Positions 1 through 12,360 of a stretch of 64,000 nt of DNA are shown piece by piece. Numbering within the stretch: position 1 is the stretch's first letter; every line of letters begins with the position of its first letter. Under the pieces are notes generated by a model. The model saw nothing but the letters and a program-made list of their open reading frames with translations, ran no database searches and was not told the DNA's origin. Position numbers and translations under genes: made by a program. Source of the stretch: Haliotis asinina (taxonomy: Eukaryota; Mollusca; Gastropoda; Lepetellida; Haliotidae); contig NC_090287.1 of NCBI RefSeq assembly GCF_037392515.1, forward strand, positions 12,389,001 to 12,453,000, in the 5' to 3' direction.

Positions 1-238
1 TTTATTATTTTTTACAGATTAGAATGAAAATGCAGCAGAGAGGGTTCGGGTGATCCTGGCACAGTCAGGCTGGTCAAGCCCTGAGCTTATTATTATTATT
101 TTGTATTTTATTTAATTTTATTTATTTATTTATTTATTTTTTTGATTAAGGGAATTTATTTATATTAAAGAAAAAAACACGTACCCAGGGTTATTAGATA
201 TCCGGCGCTTATTAGGGAAAATACGGTTGTACAAGTGT
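1..238. other. AT-rich stretch, nothing recognised
   Basis: TTTA/TTTAT-rich low-complexity sequence at about 85-165. No coding signal. Confidence 0.6.
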
Positions 239-505
239 AACACCACCTCCACATATGGCACTACCAATAAAGGACAAATCTGCACTTACAAGTTATCATA
301 CTGCACCACGTCTGTCCCACACAGTCTCTCAGAGTGTCCATGCACCACGTGTGTGCTACAGTCAATAGTCAGGAGATGCTGACACAGACGATCATCATAA
401 TGCTGTGTTATCTCGTGGAATTCCTGGACAAGAGGGTCGTACTTGGATAAAGCATCTGCAAGAATAGGCGCAACCTGGTGATGGTGTAAGGTGAAATAGA
501 GTTTA
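239..505 (+). repeat. Direct duplication block a, copy 1
   Basis: Matches 12099-12360 in the same orientation, with long identical stretches such as CACACAGTCTCTCAGAGTGT and CATCATAATGCTGTGTTATC. It is one of two strongly conserved blocks of a multi-kb direct duplication. No gene is recognised in it. Confidence 0.85.
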
Positions 506-639
506 GGTTCGCTATATATTTATACAACATGTGTGCGTGCCTGTGAGCGAATGCACGCTTGTTCAAATCCGAACCTGTGCTGCTTTTATAGTGTCAGCCA
601 AGATGCCATTCACAGTTGGACATCCAACTCAAAACAACA

Positions 640-800
640 TACTCTGTATATTGACCCAGTGCCGACCTACCCTTGTTTAGTCCGATTCAGGCTGAAGCGG
701 GGCAACAACAATTTTCACCCGTTTTACACCTTTTGGCATGGGAATCGAACCAGTTTTTAATCCCAAAGTCCGACGTTCTGTCCCCCAGACCACAAAGCCG
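640..800 (-). repeat. Possible tRNA-derived SINE
   Basis: On the minus strand, GTGGTCTGGGGGACAG and GGTTCGATTCCC are about 45 nt apart, like pol III A and B boxes. A tail about 90 nt long follows. The stem structure is poor. Confidence 0.35.
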
Positions 801-1015
801 GTCTGGCTTCAAATTAGAGCCAGAGGTATATAACGTAGTCCAATTTTTCCTCGCATTGCCAAAAGCGGTGTTAAGCAGAAAGTGAAAACAAGTCAGTGGG
901 CCTTGGCAACCATCCTGTGACAGCCTTGAACAATCCCATCTCATTTGTCACCACTTGCCAATTTACCCTCCATCAAGACACGTCCCCCTATCGAAGAACT
1001 TTATGCGCCAAAATA

Positions 1016-2492
1016 TACTCAAAGCCATTACAAACACAACTTCAAAAACAAAGCTTCTTCCAACAAATTTCATAAAAAAATCATAACATTTGATAGGAAC
1101 GATGCAACAATCATTTATGGGTAATTTCATGAATAAATTCATTTCAAATGGGTGAAATTGGAAGGTCCGAGATTGTTGAAACACTTGAGGGGTCAGTGTC
1201 GTGTATGTCCACTTTGAGCTCTGACACATACCTGAAGCCGCCTTGGCATGGACTGGCACAGATGTCGCACTACACGCTGTGGGATAGCTTGCCAATGATT
1301 CTGGAGTGCCTGGGTCAACCCTGCTAGTGGTCGTAGTGGCACAGCTTGGGTTCGAACCCGTCGTCCAAGTTTATCCCAAAGTTGCTCTACTGGGCTCATG
1401 TCAGGCGACATAGCGGGCCAATCCACAAGACGGACATTTTGATTGTTCAGAAAGTCCCTCGTTAACCATGAGGTCGGGCGTTGTAATGCTGAATAAACGA
1501 GCTACGTACGGACACCATTGACAGCAGTGGAAGCAACACTTGGCACAGGATGTTATCAACATAACGTTGAGCATTGAGGTTGCCTTGCACCTCCACTAAC
1601 TGTGACCTGAAGTTGTCATTGATGCAGTCCCAAACCATGACGCTACCACCCCCGAAACGATCCGTTTCCTGCACACAGTTACGGGCGAAGCGTTCACGTC
1701 GACGTCGGTAGATACGCTGACGTCCATCAGCAACACTGAGGTTTAATCGGGATTCATCAGAGAAGATGACATTCCCCCACGGTGTGTTACCCAGATACCC
1801 CCGATTTGCGGCCCATCGTTGTCTGGCAAGTCGATGACGGTGCAACAGGATCTGGCCAATGTACGGTCGACGACAGTGTATTCCTTGTGCAGCCAGACGT
1901 CTTCGGACTGTTTGGGGACTGATCTGACGTTGCCCTGTCCCAATTGTTCCCCTTGCAGTGGCAGCGGCTGTCTGGAACCTGTTGCGCAAGTGCCGTAACC
2001 GGATGTGACGATCTTGAGCAGCGGTTGTCACAGGTGGCGCACCACGTCGGGTTCGGTCTGCAACTCTTCCAGTAGCGTTGTAACGTTGTCTCAGACGAGC
2101 AGTAGTGGATGGATGGACATGAAAGTGTCTGGCGACGACTGCCTGTGTAGCACCCTGATCCAGCATGCCATGGACTTTGTTCCTGTTCTCTTGTGTAAGG
2201 CGTGGCATTTTTCCAGAAGACTGAGGAATGTTCAAATTTGCAGCGGTATTTAAAGGGCCATTGTGCATGAATTGCACGTGCAAAAGGTGGTACATGAGTT
2301 TTCTCAATTTCCTGCAATAAGGCAATTGCTGCGTTTGCACCACTGAAGTTCATGTTGGGTTCAAAACCCAAACTCCACAAAAAAGGACCCAGCATAAGGG
2401 GTACCCGTGTGCCATTAGTAAAAGAAATCCACGGAAATCTTGACTAGAAATATTTCCCAAATTAGGCATAGCGTTTTTAATGGCTTTGAGTA
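1016..2492 (-). mobile_element. Tc1/mariner-type DNA transposon, about 1.48 kb, inactive
   Basis: Short inverted ends starting TACTCAAAGCCATTA at 1016 and mirrored at 2492, with TA on both outer sides (1014-1015, 2493-2494), the classic Tc1/mariner target duplication. The transposase is on the minus strand. The first copy of the local direct duplication contains this element and the second does not, so it inserted after that duplication or was lost from the second copy. Confidence 0.82.
1193..2208 (-). pseudogene. Tc1-like transposase pseudogene
   Basis: Reads from ATG at 2208 (MPRLTQENRNKV) through paired helix-turn-helix DNA-binding segments (VARHFHVHPST..., ISPQTVRRRLAAQGI) into a DDE domain: FSDESR carries the first Asp, and WPAMSPDMSPVEQLWD the third acidic residue. 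The second catalytic block reads QHYNARPH where the family has Q-x-D-N-A-R-P-H, so that Asp is replaced by Tyr. Just after it the frame shifts (around 1460) and continues to a TGA at 1193. The protein should be dead. Confidence 0.85.
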
Positions 2493-3430
2493 TACGTTCG
2501 AACGAGTTCAGTCAAAGAATCATTCACTGATAATTCGGATACGTAATTAAACATATACCCAACATACATCTCATTGTTTAACGTCACTTGCCTGAAAGTA
2601 ACTTGTCCTGACTATTTTTCCACTTGTCCTGATTTTATGACACAATCATGATGACGTAATCATGAAAGAATAAATGAACATGGTATTTGATGTTAATATT
2701 TACTGGACTAGTTATCGAAAAGTGATAAATGACAAAGAAAGATAACTGTACTTTATTATCATTGCGAAATTTAATAGCTACATTTGGAGCAGAGATTAAA
2801 TTAAATCCAAGTCTATTTGAAGTTTGATGCTATAAGTGGAACGTATCTAGCAGCGTATATGGACAAATAAAATACCATTATTTGATTGCCGGAATTGAAA
2901 ACTGATATGTCCCCGGCGTCGGCCAATGGGATTTTTAATCAATGATTTATAATCATTTATCTATGTCAGCCATAGTATCTGCAGTATATATGGGGAGATA
3001 TGTGTTAAACATTATGAGAAAGTTGTCCCCGAGTCTTTACTGTGCCCGTTTATGCCTAGTCGATACCCAGCCGGAGAAATAGCCATGAAAGATACAATAA
3101 CACGGAATAGCTCCCGGAATAGCTCCCGGAATAGCACGGTTTGTTCACGAACCCCCCGCTTCTTTATGGCTCCACACTAAAATGGACATACTGGTTTCCC
3201 CCAAACGCTGTCCTATAACCGTGAACCTCTATCTCCCAACACTGGCACTTGGAGAAACCGTATTGTGCGATTTTGTCTATGACATCCATCTCGTTTACGA
3301 CCACATTGAAAATAGCCTGTACCAAAATCAGCCCACTTACCACGACATTGAGATCACAGTGCAAGTGAACACATTTCTTTCTTTTTTTTTCTGTACATTC
3401 CTATAAAACTCGCATGAAATTGCCTCTTTG

Positions 3431-3766
3431 GTCTTTCACAAGTGCACGGAAACGTATGGAAAGAGTTTGCATTACAGAGTCTGGAATACTTACATTGACA
3501 CAGAAGCAGAAACACGACTGACGACAACATCATGGACAGTTGGAAGGACTCTGTTCTGTTATCTTTGGTGTGAGTTCACTTCTGTTTAATATCTTTGATT
3601 AAGGGCGTGAATATTATTATCAGTGGCGAATATTTATAACCAGCGTAAACCGAATTGTGCCATAGTACAGTAAAAGTAGGACCCAGTAAAGGCATGGCTG
3701 AGTATCTATGGAGATTATCATGAGATCTCACTACAAGAAGGAATGTAGTGTCATGCACAAGATGAA
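3431..3766 (+). repeat. Direct duplication block b, copy 1
   Basis: Matches 13214-13556. Almost identical runs include GAGTCTGGAATACTTACATT and GTAGGACCCAGTAAAGGCAT. Weaker similarity joins blocks a and b in both copies (for example GAAAATAGCCTG at 3306 and 13085), so the blocks belong to one duplicated segment. Confidence 0.85.
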
Positions 3767-3775
3767 CATTACAAC

Positions 3776-4574
3776 CACAGGCAAACAGTAGCGGAAATGG
3801 GGTTGCGCGGCATAGAGAATATGACAAGTCTACTTATATGCGAACGAACATAGGTTGGCAAATAAGATATCGACACGATCAAAAGTACACTCCCATTTAT
3901 TCATTTGGTTGTGCTCTCAGATTCCCAAACCCATGTTTAATAATTTCTCACGTGAAATATGTTTTATGCAACATTTTAAGCGCCACTCGTGGTATTCAGA
4001 TCGCCCCCATTACCCCTGCCAGCTCCCGGTTGAACGTAGTGACGGAACAAGAATAAGCAGAAATTAAAAAGAAATACCATATTGCTTAACTTTATCGTTA
4101 ACCTGTTGGAGTTTATTTGTCTCATCTGTCGTCGCTATTGGCAGAAGTTTCGTAACATTTATTCTACATAAAACACTTCTGGCATAATGGGCGAATGAAG
4201 CAAGGGAGGTAACTGTAAGTATTCCATATGGAACAATACCCTCCTGTTCCTTCACTCCGTTGAACCGGAAGCTGAGTGGAGGAATTGAGGCGAAGAACGC
4301 TCTGATATACCACGAGTTGCGCTTAAAATGTTGAATAAAACATATTTAACGTGAGTAATGCTTCATCATGGGATTAGAAATGTGAGAGCACAACCCAGTG
4401 AAGACCTGGGTGTGTACTCTTGATGATGGCGATATTTCATTTTGACATGAAACATATTTTTCGAACTGAAGCGGGGAAACTACATTGCCAACCTTTGCTC
4501 GCTTAGCTAGCAAATACGTCGACTTGTCATTTTCTCTACGTTGCGCAACCCATTTGCGCTACAGTTTGCCTGTG
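3776..4574. mobile_element. Foldback (palindromic) element, copy A, 799 bp
   Basis: Begins CACAGGCAAACAGTAGCG and ends with its approximate reverse complement CGCTACAGTTTGCCTGTG. Arms of more than 300 bp match each other: the GGGTTGCGC segment, CCCATTTATTCATTTGG against a CCCAGTGAAGACC segment, and CATTTTAAGCGCCACTCG against its inverse near 4310. It has no coding capacity. The layout is a large MITE or foldback element; the superfamily is not recognised. Confidence 0.75.
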
Positions 4575-5557
4575 TTACAGCCAAATGACCTGTAATGAGT
4601 GAGTGACCCCGCCACGCGATCCTTCAGTCAGATGATCAAATGTGTGAGTGACCCCGCTTTGATAAAGAAATAATCCATAGAATCCACAAGATGACGATCC
4701 GTCGTACAACAAGCGATGATATTATAGGGTGGCTTAGTCATCCTCAGAACCACGAGCAATATCCTTGTCATGCCATGATGAGGCGGTTGTGACCCCGATC
4801 TCGCCTTTGAGTACATTCCGAGGTACACTCGGGCTCCCCATCTCGGTGCCCTTGGTTTGGTACCTCCTCATCTCTTGTTGCAGACCAGGAGAGTGTCTGG
4901 GTTCTCAGGAAAGTTATTGGTGAGCTCGACTTGGCTGTGCTTCCTGGCAGAAGTCCCATTCGCTGTCTTGCCTGCGTGTAGAGGGACATGTGCCTTGAGT
5001 GTGCCAGGATCACCCAAACCCTCTTTGCTGCATTTTTTAATCATAATGTGTTAAAATCTGTTAAAAAATGATATGCAAATCGGTATTGAGCATTGTACGG
5101 TGAGGGAACTAAAGTACTCTAAGTTGTTTTACGAAAAGAGTCACAGATGCTTCTGAGTGTATGCTTATCTAAAGAGATGGGCTTTTTACACCCTTTTGAA
5201 AAATGTCAGAAGGTTATAGTTTCTCAGGGAAGATGGCAGGTAGTTCCAAATGATGCTGCAATCTTGTTGGAGCGTCTGTCACCATGCTTTACAGTCCGGC
5301 ACAGTTATCAGTGTTATCAGGGAGGCATATGGTCGATTCCAACGAAAAGTGTACACAACATGTTTGGGTCCACATCAGTTTAGCATTACTATCGTCATTT
5401 ACTTTGGGGTGCCCATCACATCGGCTCAAGTGAGACAACACGGGTCATGTATAACTCGACAATTTTTATTATAATTAGGCATCAGGGAGACCAAAAAACA
5501 CCAGGCCATTATTTTTCATTTAGACTTATATATTACAAATGTTTATGTGTTAAAGAC
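4575..5557. other. No gene recognised
   Basis: A minor direct repeat, GTGAGTGACCCCGC, is at about 4598 and 4644. The open frames of 65-81 codons at 4.77-5.47 kb match nothing I know. Confidence 0.5.
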
Positions 5558-5812
5558 CCTTGAAGATCCGGGGTCGAATAGGCCTTCAGCAACCCATGCT
5601 TACCATAAAAGACGACTATGCTTGTCGTAAGAGACAACTAACGGGATCGGGTGGTCAGGCTTGCTGACTTGGTTGACTCGTGTCATTGGTTCTCACTTTC
5701 GCAGATCGATGTTGATGTTGTTGATCACTGGATTGTCAGGTCCAGACGCGATTATTTAGAGGCGACCGCCATATAGCTGAAATACTGCCGAGTGTGGAGT
5801 AAATTAAACTGT
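5558..5812 (+). repeat. Abalone-type SINE-like repeat
   Basis: Consensus landmarks in order: GGCCTTCAGCAACCCATGCTT, a GACTATGCTTGTCGTAAGAG segment, GGGATCGGGTGGTCAG, GATCACTGGATTGTC, CCATATAGCTG. About 255 bp. The ACTC tail is lost. Confidence 0.85.
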
Positions 5813-7060
5813 AATTGGTTTCTGCAATATTGCATTCATTAAGACTTTATTGTACTACTGTTTTGCCACATGACATTTGTGCAAATCTTTGTCATATGAT
5901 GCACACATGGTACTGTTGAGAAATTGAGGACAATTTGCTGGATATGGTAAAAATACCAGGAACCAAGCTTTTGCTCGAAGCATATTCCGATATGAGATCG
6001 GGTCGTTTGTCTTCCGGGAAGCCAGGTTAGTCATTCGTTTTTCGTTTTGTCTAAAGTGTGTTGAAATCTGACATGGAAGCCGAGACCTTTGACATATTTA
6101 GTGGAAACTAGGTGAGATATATACTAATCAGCAAAGCACTGTCGTCTTTTTCCGACGTCACAAAAAGCACAAAACATGCCATGACGTCAACTAAAATGTC
6201 GCATTATTTTCAGTTATTTTATGTCATTACATTTGAAGACGTGTATGTTACTCCATTAATAGAGATGCAAAATTAATCACAACACATCTACACAAACAGG
6301 AGAATATGGGAATCTAAGAACTAAATTATGTATCGGATATTGCCATCCAAATCGCTTTCTCATGTAGTACATTGGTATCTTTCCTTCTAAACTGTGAAAC
6401 TACCAAAGGTATCCACTCACATTGGAGAAGTTTGTATTGTAATAGTTTGGTTCACTAGGAACAAAACATAACGAAAATGTACTGTCCGTATTCACAGCAA
6501 ATTCTCTCCATGTGATCGGAGTAACATTGACCTGATGTAAAGCATACCGGAGTTATGCCCCCTTATGTTTATATACGGGCATCAGCTGCCGGTCAACGTT
6601 TGACGTCATAGAAGAGAATCCATTTTTGACATATATTGCGGGCCAGTTTTAATGTTGAGCGTATAACGTTGTGCATTAGCACATTAATCCATTTCATATA
6701 CACTTATGTCGTTCTGACATCAGGCTGTGCAACGGGCGTATCTTTTTTTTGGTGATCGTAACTCTAACCTTAGTGTTTAAGGCTGATCTTAGCTACGGTT
6801 GTTTTGAACAACGGAACACTGGTTCTGACCAATATAAGGCAAAAGAGAAGTCATCACAAGTCAGACATCTATTACCGCGGCTGTTTTGTTAGTTCCATTA
6901 CCTCCTTTGTGGCCACTTTTATATCGATTTTATTTAATGTTTGAATTACAGGTATGGCGTTACCCGTACCCATGTACAATTCATAAATGAATTACAGAGC
7001 AACAATTCCTCTTCGCCAAGGAGCTTGATAAATAAAGGGACAATCACAAAATGCGAACAA
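5813..7060. other. No gene recognised
   Basis: AT-rich, non-repetitive sequence up to the 3' end of the Kazal gene. No open frame of note. Confidence 0.5.
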
Positions 7061-7128
7061 AAGCAAGTTGTATTCATGCTTTAATGGTATGGTTTCGAGT
7101 GAGACAGACGGGCTCGCCGACGCAGAGA

Positions 7129-8336
7129 CTATGAGGTAGGCGTGGTCTTGATTGGCATGCCTTTCTCCCCACAGGTTGAGGCCTCTGCTACCTCAAGATC
7201 AACCATGTAACACTTCGTCTTGGAGAACATGCATCTGGAAGACAGAAGCTTATTACTATTGGAAGATCATATATGTGACAGGATGAAATATTTGTAAATA
7301 TTCTGTGTTTTTATTCTTTAGTTTTAACAGAATTAAATATTCAGTGTAGCATACTTTTAAACATACTTCACTCTTCAGTTTCTCTAGCACTTTTCTCTCA
7401 ACTTACAATCACCCTGAGCACTGCCACACAATAGCCAGCCCAAGCGGTCCCTTTGTCATGAACCTTGTAAGCTTACCGTCCCCTGTTTAAAGTTTGCAGT
7501 CTATTATCATTTGAGATTAAACATTGCTACTGTTCACTGATCACATTTGGATAATTTGCACATTTAGTTTGCTGGAGGTTTCGGGATCATTTCCAAAGGT
7601 TAGTCTCTTTCAATACTTTTTGTGGTTTGTACATATTCATGTCATGTGTACAGTTTGTTTATGCTTTGATAATTTGGCTGCTTTTGTCATATTGTAGATA
7701 TTGAGTAGTTTGTGATAATTAGTTGTTTTGCAGAATGCAATGCATTATAAGTTCAATTATTTACAAATGGTAAATAATTCTGTACGTTATTTATATATCA
7801 GTGTTAAACTTAATCTGTACGTCGTATACAGCTGTTGTACGAATGTGTGATGCGTGAATGTGTGATGCGTGAATGTGTGAGTATGTTATGTGTAAATGTG
7901 GGTATGCATAATGTGTAACTGAATGAATGCATATTGTGTGAATGTAAGAATGAAGCGGGGTTTTACCAATAAATATTTTTTAAGTGTTCCCCATTATCAA
8001 CAATACCTAAACGTATTTGTTTGCATTGTTGCTGCTGCCATTCGATTAGTCTGCACAGTGTGTATATACATGTATGTTTCATTCATTCGTGCAGATGTTG
8101 CTGTATTGCTCATGCAGCTGTCAGTGTCACTTTCTCAGCATACCCAAGTCCACACACCTGGTGAGTTCACTGTATTTTATGCATTATGTAATGATTACTT
8201 GATAATAAATGTATGGTGCTAGTTTGTTTCTCCATATAATGTGTACATACATATTTATGTTCTATGTATGAATTAAAGTATACTAGTATATGGAATCTGC
8301 TATCAATTAAGTGTTAAGGCAATGTGTATGAAATGG

Positions 8337-8368
<32 letters not shown>

Positions 8369-8407
8369 ATATATATATCTATATATCTATATCTATCTAT
8401 CTATCTA

Positions 8408-8479
<72 letters not shown>

Positions 8480-9951
8480 TGACTGATATTATCTATTAGC
8501 ATATAGGTACGCTTTGTCTCAAATGATGTTATAATCGTTTCAGGGTGTTTTTACATGATCAGCAATAATAAAGTCCATACTGCGAACACCACCGTGTCTT
8601 TTCATATGTTGAGACAGTTTCGATTTCATATATACCCGTGGATGGGTCTTGGTAGGAATTAATGCGACTAGAGAGTTCGATCGGACAGACTCGGTGGGTT
8701 GGTTGATTGCATGTTTTTGCATTCCAGATCCATGGATTGATGTCCATCACAGGGTCGTTTGTCTCAGCGTCCGATATTTGCAAACCGATACCATATAGAC
8801 ATATTGTTGCGTATAATGATGTTAAAAAGTCCACCGTGATCGGTGAACATACGCCCTGAATACACCTTTTGCCGATATGTTATCTATCCCTGTGAAAGGT
8901 TCACTTCGTCAGGGCTATGTTGGCGGTGTTAAAAATTCTGCTTTTGTTATTGTCCCGACTGTGATGGTAAAGTTTGCCCTTGTGATCGACCTGTTAAAAT
9001 CTGGCCCTCTTATAGAACTGTCGGTGATGTTAAGAATCTGCCCGTATTTTGCCTTCCAAAATCTGCCCTTGTCACCTGTAACAGATGTTTTAAAAACTGC
9101 CCTTTTTACTGACCTGTCGCTAATGTTAAAAATCTGCCCCTGTCATTGCCTTGTGGATGATCTGCCCTTGTCATTACCCTGTAGATGATCTGCCCTTGTC
9201 ATTACCCTGTAGCTGGTGTTTTAAAGATTGCCCTTGGTATTCACATATCGGTGGTGTTAAAACGTCACTTGTTATTGACCTTGGTATTGATGACTGTGAA
9301 CTCATAGACAACCAGAAATGCAACATTTACCAGAAACAGGCTCGTCAGCATAAACATGCAGGGCGGTGCAGTAGCTTAATAGTGCAGGGTCCCAGGTCCG
9401 ATCTCATACATGAATAGGCCTAAATATGTCAATCCCATTTACGATGCCCTCCACCTTGATATTGCTGGACTGTTTAAACTCAATCCCACGCTCTTTAAAA
9501 CTGGAATGTTGCTAAACTCTTAGCTCACTCACTCATTCACTCACTCACTCACTCGCTCACTGAAACGTGCAAATGCTAAACAATTAGCTCACTCACTCGC
9601 ACACTCACTCATTCACATGCCAGTAATTGTGTTGACCCTTACTGGCTGTTGTAGATGTTGCCATCAGTTCCACAAATGTCGGCTGTGACGGCCGATCCGC
9701 AGTTGATCTGATGGATGTTGTTACAGAACACATCTTTCATAATGGCAAATGCTGGGTCCACGCCGGTGGGTCTAACAGATGCAACGGCAGCATTGGTCGG
9801 GGTGCCATCAGTGGTTGGCATATCACCAGTAGCCAACATGCCATCTGTAGTCAAGGCGTCACCAGTAGGTGCAGCTGTGGCTAAGGGGCAGTTTCCTTTA
9901 TTCAGCATGGACAGTGAATGGTTTTTGCATCTCTCGTGGGCAAAGATACAG
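7129..9951 (-). CDS. Multi-Kazal-domain protein, last two coding exons (5' part not found)
   Basis: Two minus-strand exons, 9643-9951 and 7129-7234 (TAG stop at 7129-7131). The first opens after a TTTCAG acceptor and reads CIFAHERC...NKGNC, the second half of one Kazal domain. A Thr/Ala/Gly/Asp-rich linker of about 50 residues follows, then the first half of the next Kazal domain (CNNIHQINC, then [12 protein letters not shown]), ending at a GTAAGG donor. The second exon completes it: CMFSKTKC...STCG, then a short tail ending PTS. Both borders are phase 2, at the N-x-C-x-F junction where Kazal introns commonly lie, and the split codon CA|A gives Gln. Kazal domains inhibit serine proteases; secreted multi-Kazal proteins are common in molluscs. 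Signal peptide and earlier exons were not found upstream. A candidate ATTAAA poly(A) signal lies at about 7079-7084. The intron holds a microsatellite and a degenerate minisatellite. The target protease cannot be inferred. Confidence 0.8.
8335..8477. repeat. (CTAT)n and (AT)n microsatellite
   Basis: Two CTAT runs followed by about 33 AT units. It lies in the intron between the two Kazal exons. Confidence 0.95.
8905..9275 (+). repeat. Degenerate minisatellite, units about 30-50 bp
   Basis: The theme GTTAAAAATCTGCCC(T)TTGTCATTGACCTGT recurs about eight times with heavy drift. Two fresh 30 bp copies (GATGATCTGCCCTTGTCATT) are at 9155-9215. It keeps an open frame by chance. Confidence 0.7.
9360..9545 (+). 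repeat. tRNA-derived SINE relative with ACTC tail
   Basis: GGCGGTGCAGTAGC...GGTCCCAGGTCCGATCTC head, AATGTTGCTAAACTC body and a long (ACTC)n tail. A second ACTC run follows at 9582-9617. It lies in the Kazal-gene intron. Confidence 0.55.
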
Positions 9952-10109
9952 CTGAAATGAACAAGGAATTTGAATGTTCTCTTTATGTTGTTTTAGAACA
10001 CATTGTATCATCTGAAATGATGTGAGTCCTCCACACAAATTCTGATCAAACCACGTTGACAGCACCAACATTTGGTTTGGCCTTTGTTTGTTTGGATATA
10101 TCACGGGGG

Positions 10110-10265
10110 TATTTAAATAATCGAACCTGGACCGCACAATCCAGTAATTGAGATACATTGATATGCATTAACATACTCAGCGAGTCTGACCACCCGATCG
10201 AGTTAGTCGCCTCTTACGACAAGCAGAGGGTAGTAGGTCAGTTTTAATCCGGGTCCTTACGGGTA
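10110..10265 (-). repeat. SINE-like repeat fragment
   Basis: Half of the same family (GAGTCTGACCACCCGATCG, TTAGTCGCCTCTTACGACAA). A fragment of the other end is at about 10556-10632 (GTCGCACTCAGCAATATTAC). Confidence 0.75.
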
Positions 10266-10276
10266 ACAACATCAGT

Positions 10277-10390
10277 TGAATCTCAACATACTTTCAGGTT
10301 GGACCACACTGGTCGCAGTGTGGAAAGGATCTCAACATACTTTCAGGTTGGACCCCACTGGTCGCAGAGTGGAAAGGATCTCAACATGAT
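10277..10390 (+). repeat. Two and a half copies of a 53 bp tandem repeat
   Basis: ATCTCAACATACTTTCAGG...TGGTCGCAG(T/A)GTGGAAAGG is repeated twice, then ATCTCAACAT again. Confidence 0.85.
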
Positions 10391-10901
10391 ACCCGAGAAA
10401 ACAATCATCATCAACTTAAACCGAAAAAAATATTATTGATAAAATAGATCGTGTCCTGAATTGCTTGAGAAATATTTAGAAAATCTTCATACTGATTAAA
10501 AGGAAACTGACAACCACGTGAATTCCATTATGTTTTTTCACGCCCACAGTTGATTGATTGAGGTTAGTTTACGTCGCACTCAGCAATATTACAGCTATAT
10601 GTGGCGAAGATCTGTAAGTAATCGAGTGAAAAGTAATCTTCACAAGTAAAGTGAGATTTAACGTATCGACGCCCTTATACATATATGTTACAGCCAGATC
10701 AGTCGTGAAGTGACTAAGAGGGTCAGCCATTTCGATCAATATACAATTAACAATCAATATACTTGAGTCATTTAATGAAATTTTACTTACTAACTGGACC
10801 ACAATTTCAACAACGCTTATTGTCACTAACAATGAAACTATTGTGGCAGCGACTGTTGCACTGCAGCTTGGCTTTTAAGCAATAACACCTGTTTGTTTGA
10901 C

Positions 10902-11751
10902 CACAGGTAAACTGTAGCGCAAATGGGTTGCGCAGCAGAGAGAAAATGACCAGTCTTTTTACATGCACGCCAAGGGAGCAAAGGCCGGTAACGTACTTAA
11001 CTCTTCGGTTCAAAAACTATTTTTCATGTAAAACATGTAAAAAAATAGCGCCACCATCAAAGGTATACACCCATTTCTTCACTGGGTTGTGCTCTCACAT
11101 CTCCAACCCCATGTTGAACAATTACTCACGTGAAACATTTTTATTCAACATTTTAAGCGCTACTCGCGGTGTGTCAGTCCGTTCTTTGCCTCTATTCCCC
11201 CGTCCAATATCCGGTTCAACGGAGTGAAGGAACAGGAGGATATTATTCCATATGGAATACTTGCAGGTACCTCCCCTGCTTCATTCGCCCATCACACCCG
11301 AAGTTTTTTCATGTGGAATAAATGTTACGAACATTCTGACAATAGAGACGACAAATAAACTCCAAGAGGTTCATGATAAAATAAGGCAATGTGATATATA
11401 TTTTTTTATTTCTGCTTATTCTTGTTCCGTCACTTCGTTGAACCGGAAGCTGGCAGGGGTAATGGAGACGATAAACGATCTGGATACCACAAGTGGCGCT
11501 TAAAATGTTGAATAAAACATATTTCACGAGAGTAATTATTAAACATGGGGTTGGAAATCAGAGAGCACAACCAAATGAGGAATGGGAGTGTACCTTTGAT
11601 GGTGACGATGTTTTATTTTGACATGAAAAATATTTTTCAATCCGAAGAGAGGGAATTACGTTGCCAACCTTTGCTCGCTTCGTTCGCATTTAAGAAGACT
11701 TGTCATATTTTCTATGCTGCGCAACCCCGTTTGCGCTACACTTTGCCCGTG
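10902..11751. mobile_element. Foldback element, copy B, 850 bp
   Basis: Same family as the element at 3776-4574. It starts CACAGGTAAACTGTAGCGC and ends GCGCTACACTTTGCCCGTG. The shared internal landmarks are TTTTAAGCGCTACTCG, CCGGTTCAACGGAGTGAAGG, ATTCCATATGGAATA and AATGTTGAATAAAACATAT. The two halves mirror each other. The apparent reading frames inside are by-products of the palindrome. Confidence 0.75.
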
Positions 11752-12098
11752 GTCACATTAGCTGCTCTGGAACTTTCCATGAAAGTCTTGGTTAAAGAAC
11801 TTTCCTGGAAAGGCCTAAGCATTGCAACTCTGTCTTAATATAGTACAACACAACAAGTGTAAATACAACACAGCACTGTCCACTGTTGGGTGTTAGCTAG
11901 ACTAAGAACTAGTCTCTGAAGTGAACACATTTTACAGACAAAAAAGTTCATAGTAAAACAAAATATAATGAAAATGAACCCTGAGACTTTCTTCATTTTC
12001 TGTCTGAAGCTGCGGAAATCAAGACTTGTCACATTTTCTAGACTTGCGTGGGCTTTCTTCGATATATTTGCAAGGTGTCAATGCAATGCACATTCACT

Positions 12099-12360
12099 AA
12101 CACCGCCACACGCGGTACTATCAGTAAATGACAAATTTGCTCTTACAAGTTATCATACTGCACCAAGTTTGTCCCACACAGTCTCTCAGAGTGTCCATGC
12201 ACCACGTGTGTGCTACAGTCAATAGTCAGGAGATGCTGACACAGACGATCATCATAATGCTGTGTTATCTCGTGGAATTCGTGGACAAGAGGATCGTGCT
12301 TTGACAGTGCATCTGCAAGAATAGGCGAGTCGGGTGATGTTGTAAGGTGAAATGGAGATT
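12099..12360 (+). repeat. Direct duplication block a, copy 2
   Basis: Second copy of the block at 239-505, about 11.9 kb downstream in the same orientation. In this copy the stretch between blocks a and b is about 0.85 kb. It is about 2.9 kb in copy 1, where a Tc1-like transposon accounts for about half. Confidence 0.85.

Noticed and set aside
8877-9417. Plus-strand frames of about 100 codons with repeated LPLSLPC-like text
   Set aside because: They come from the drifting minisatellite and the SINE beside it.
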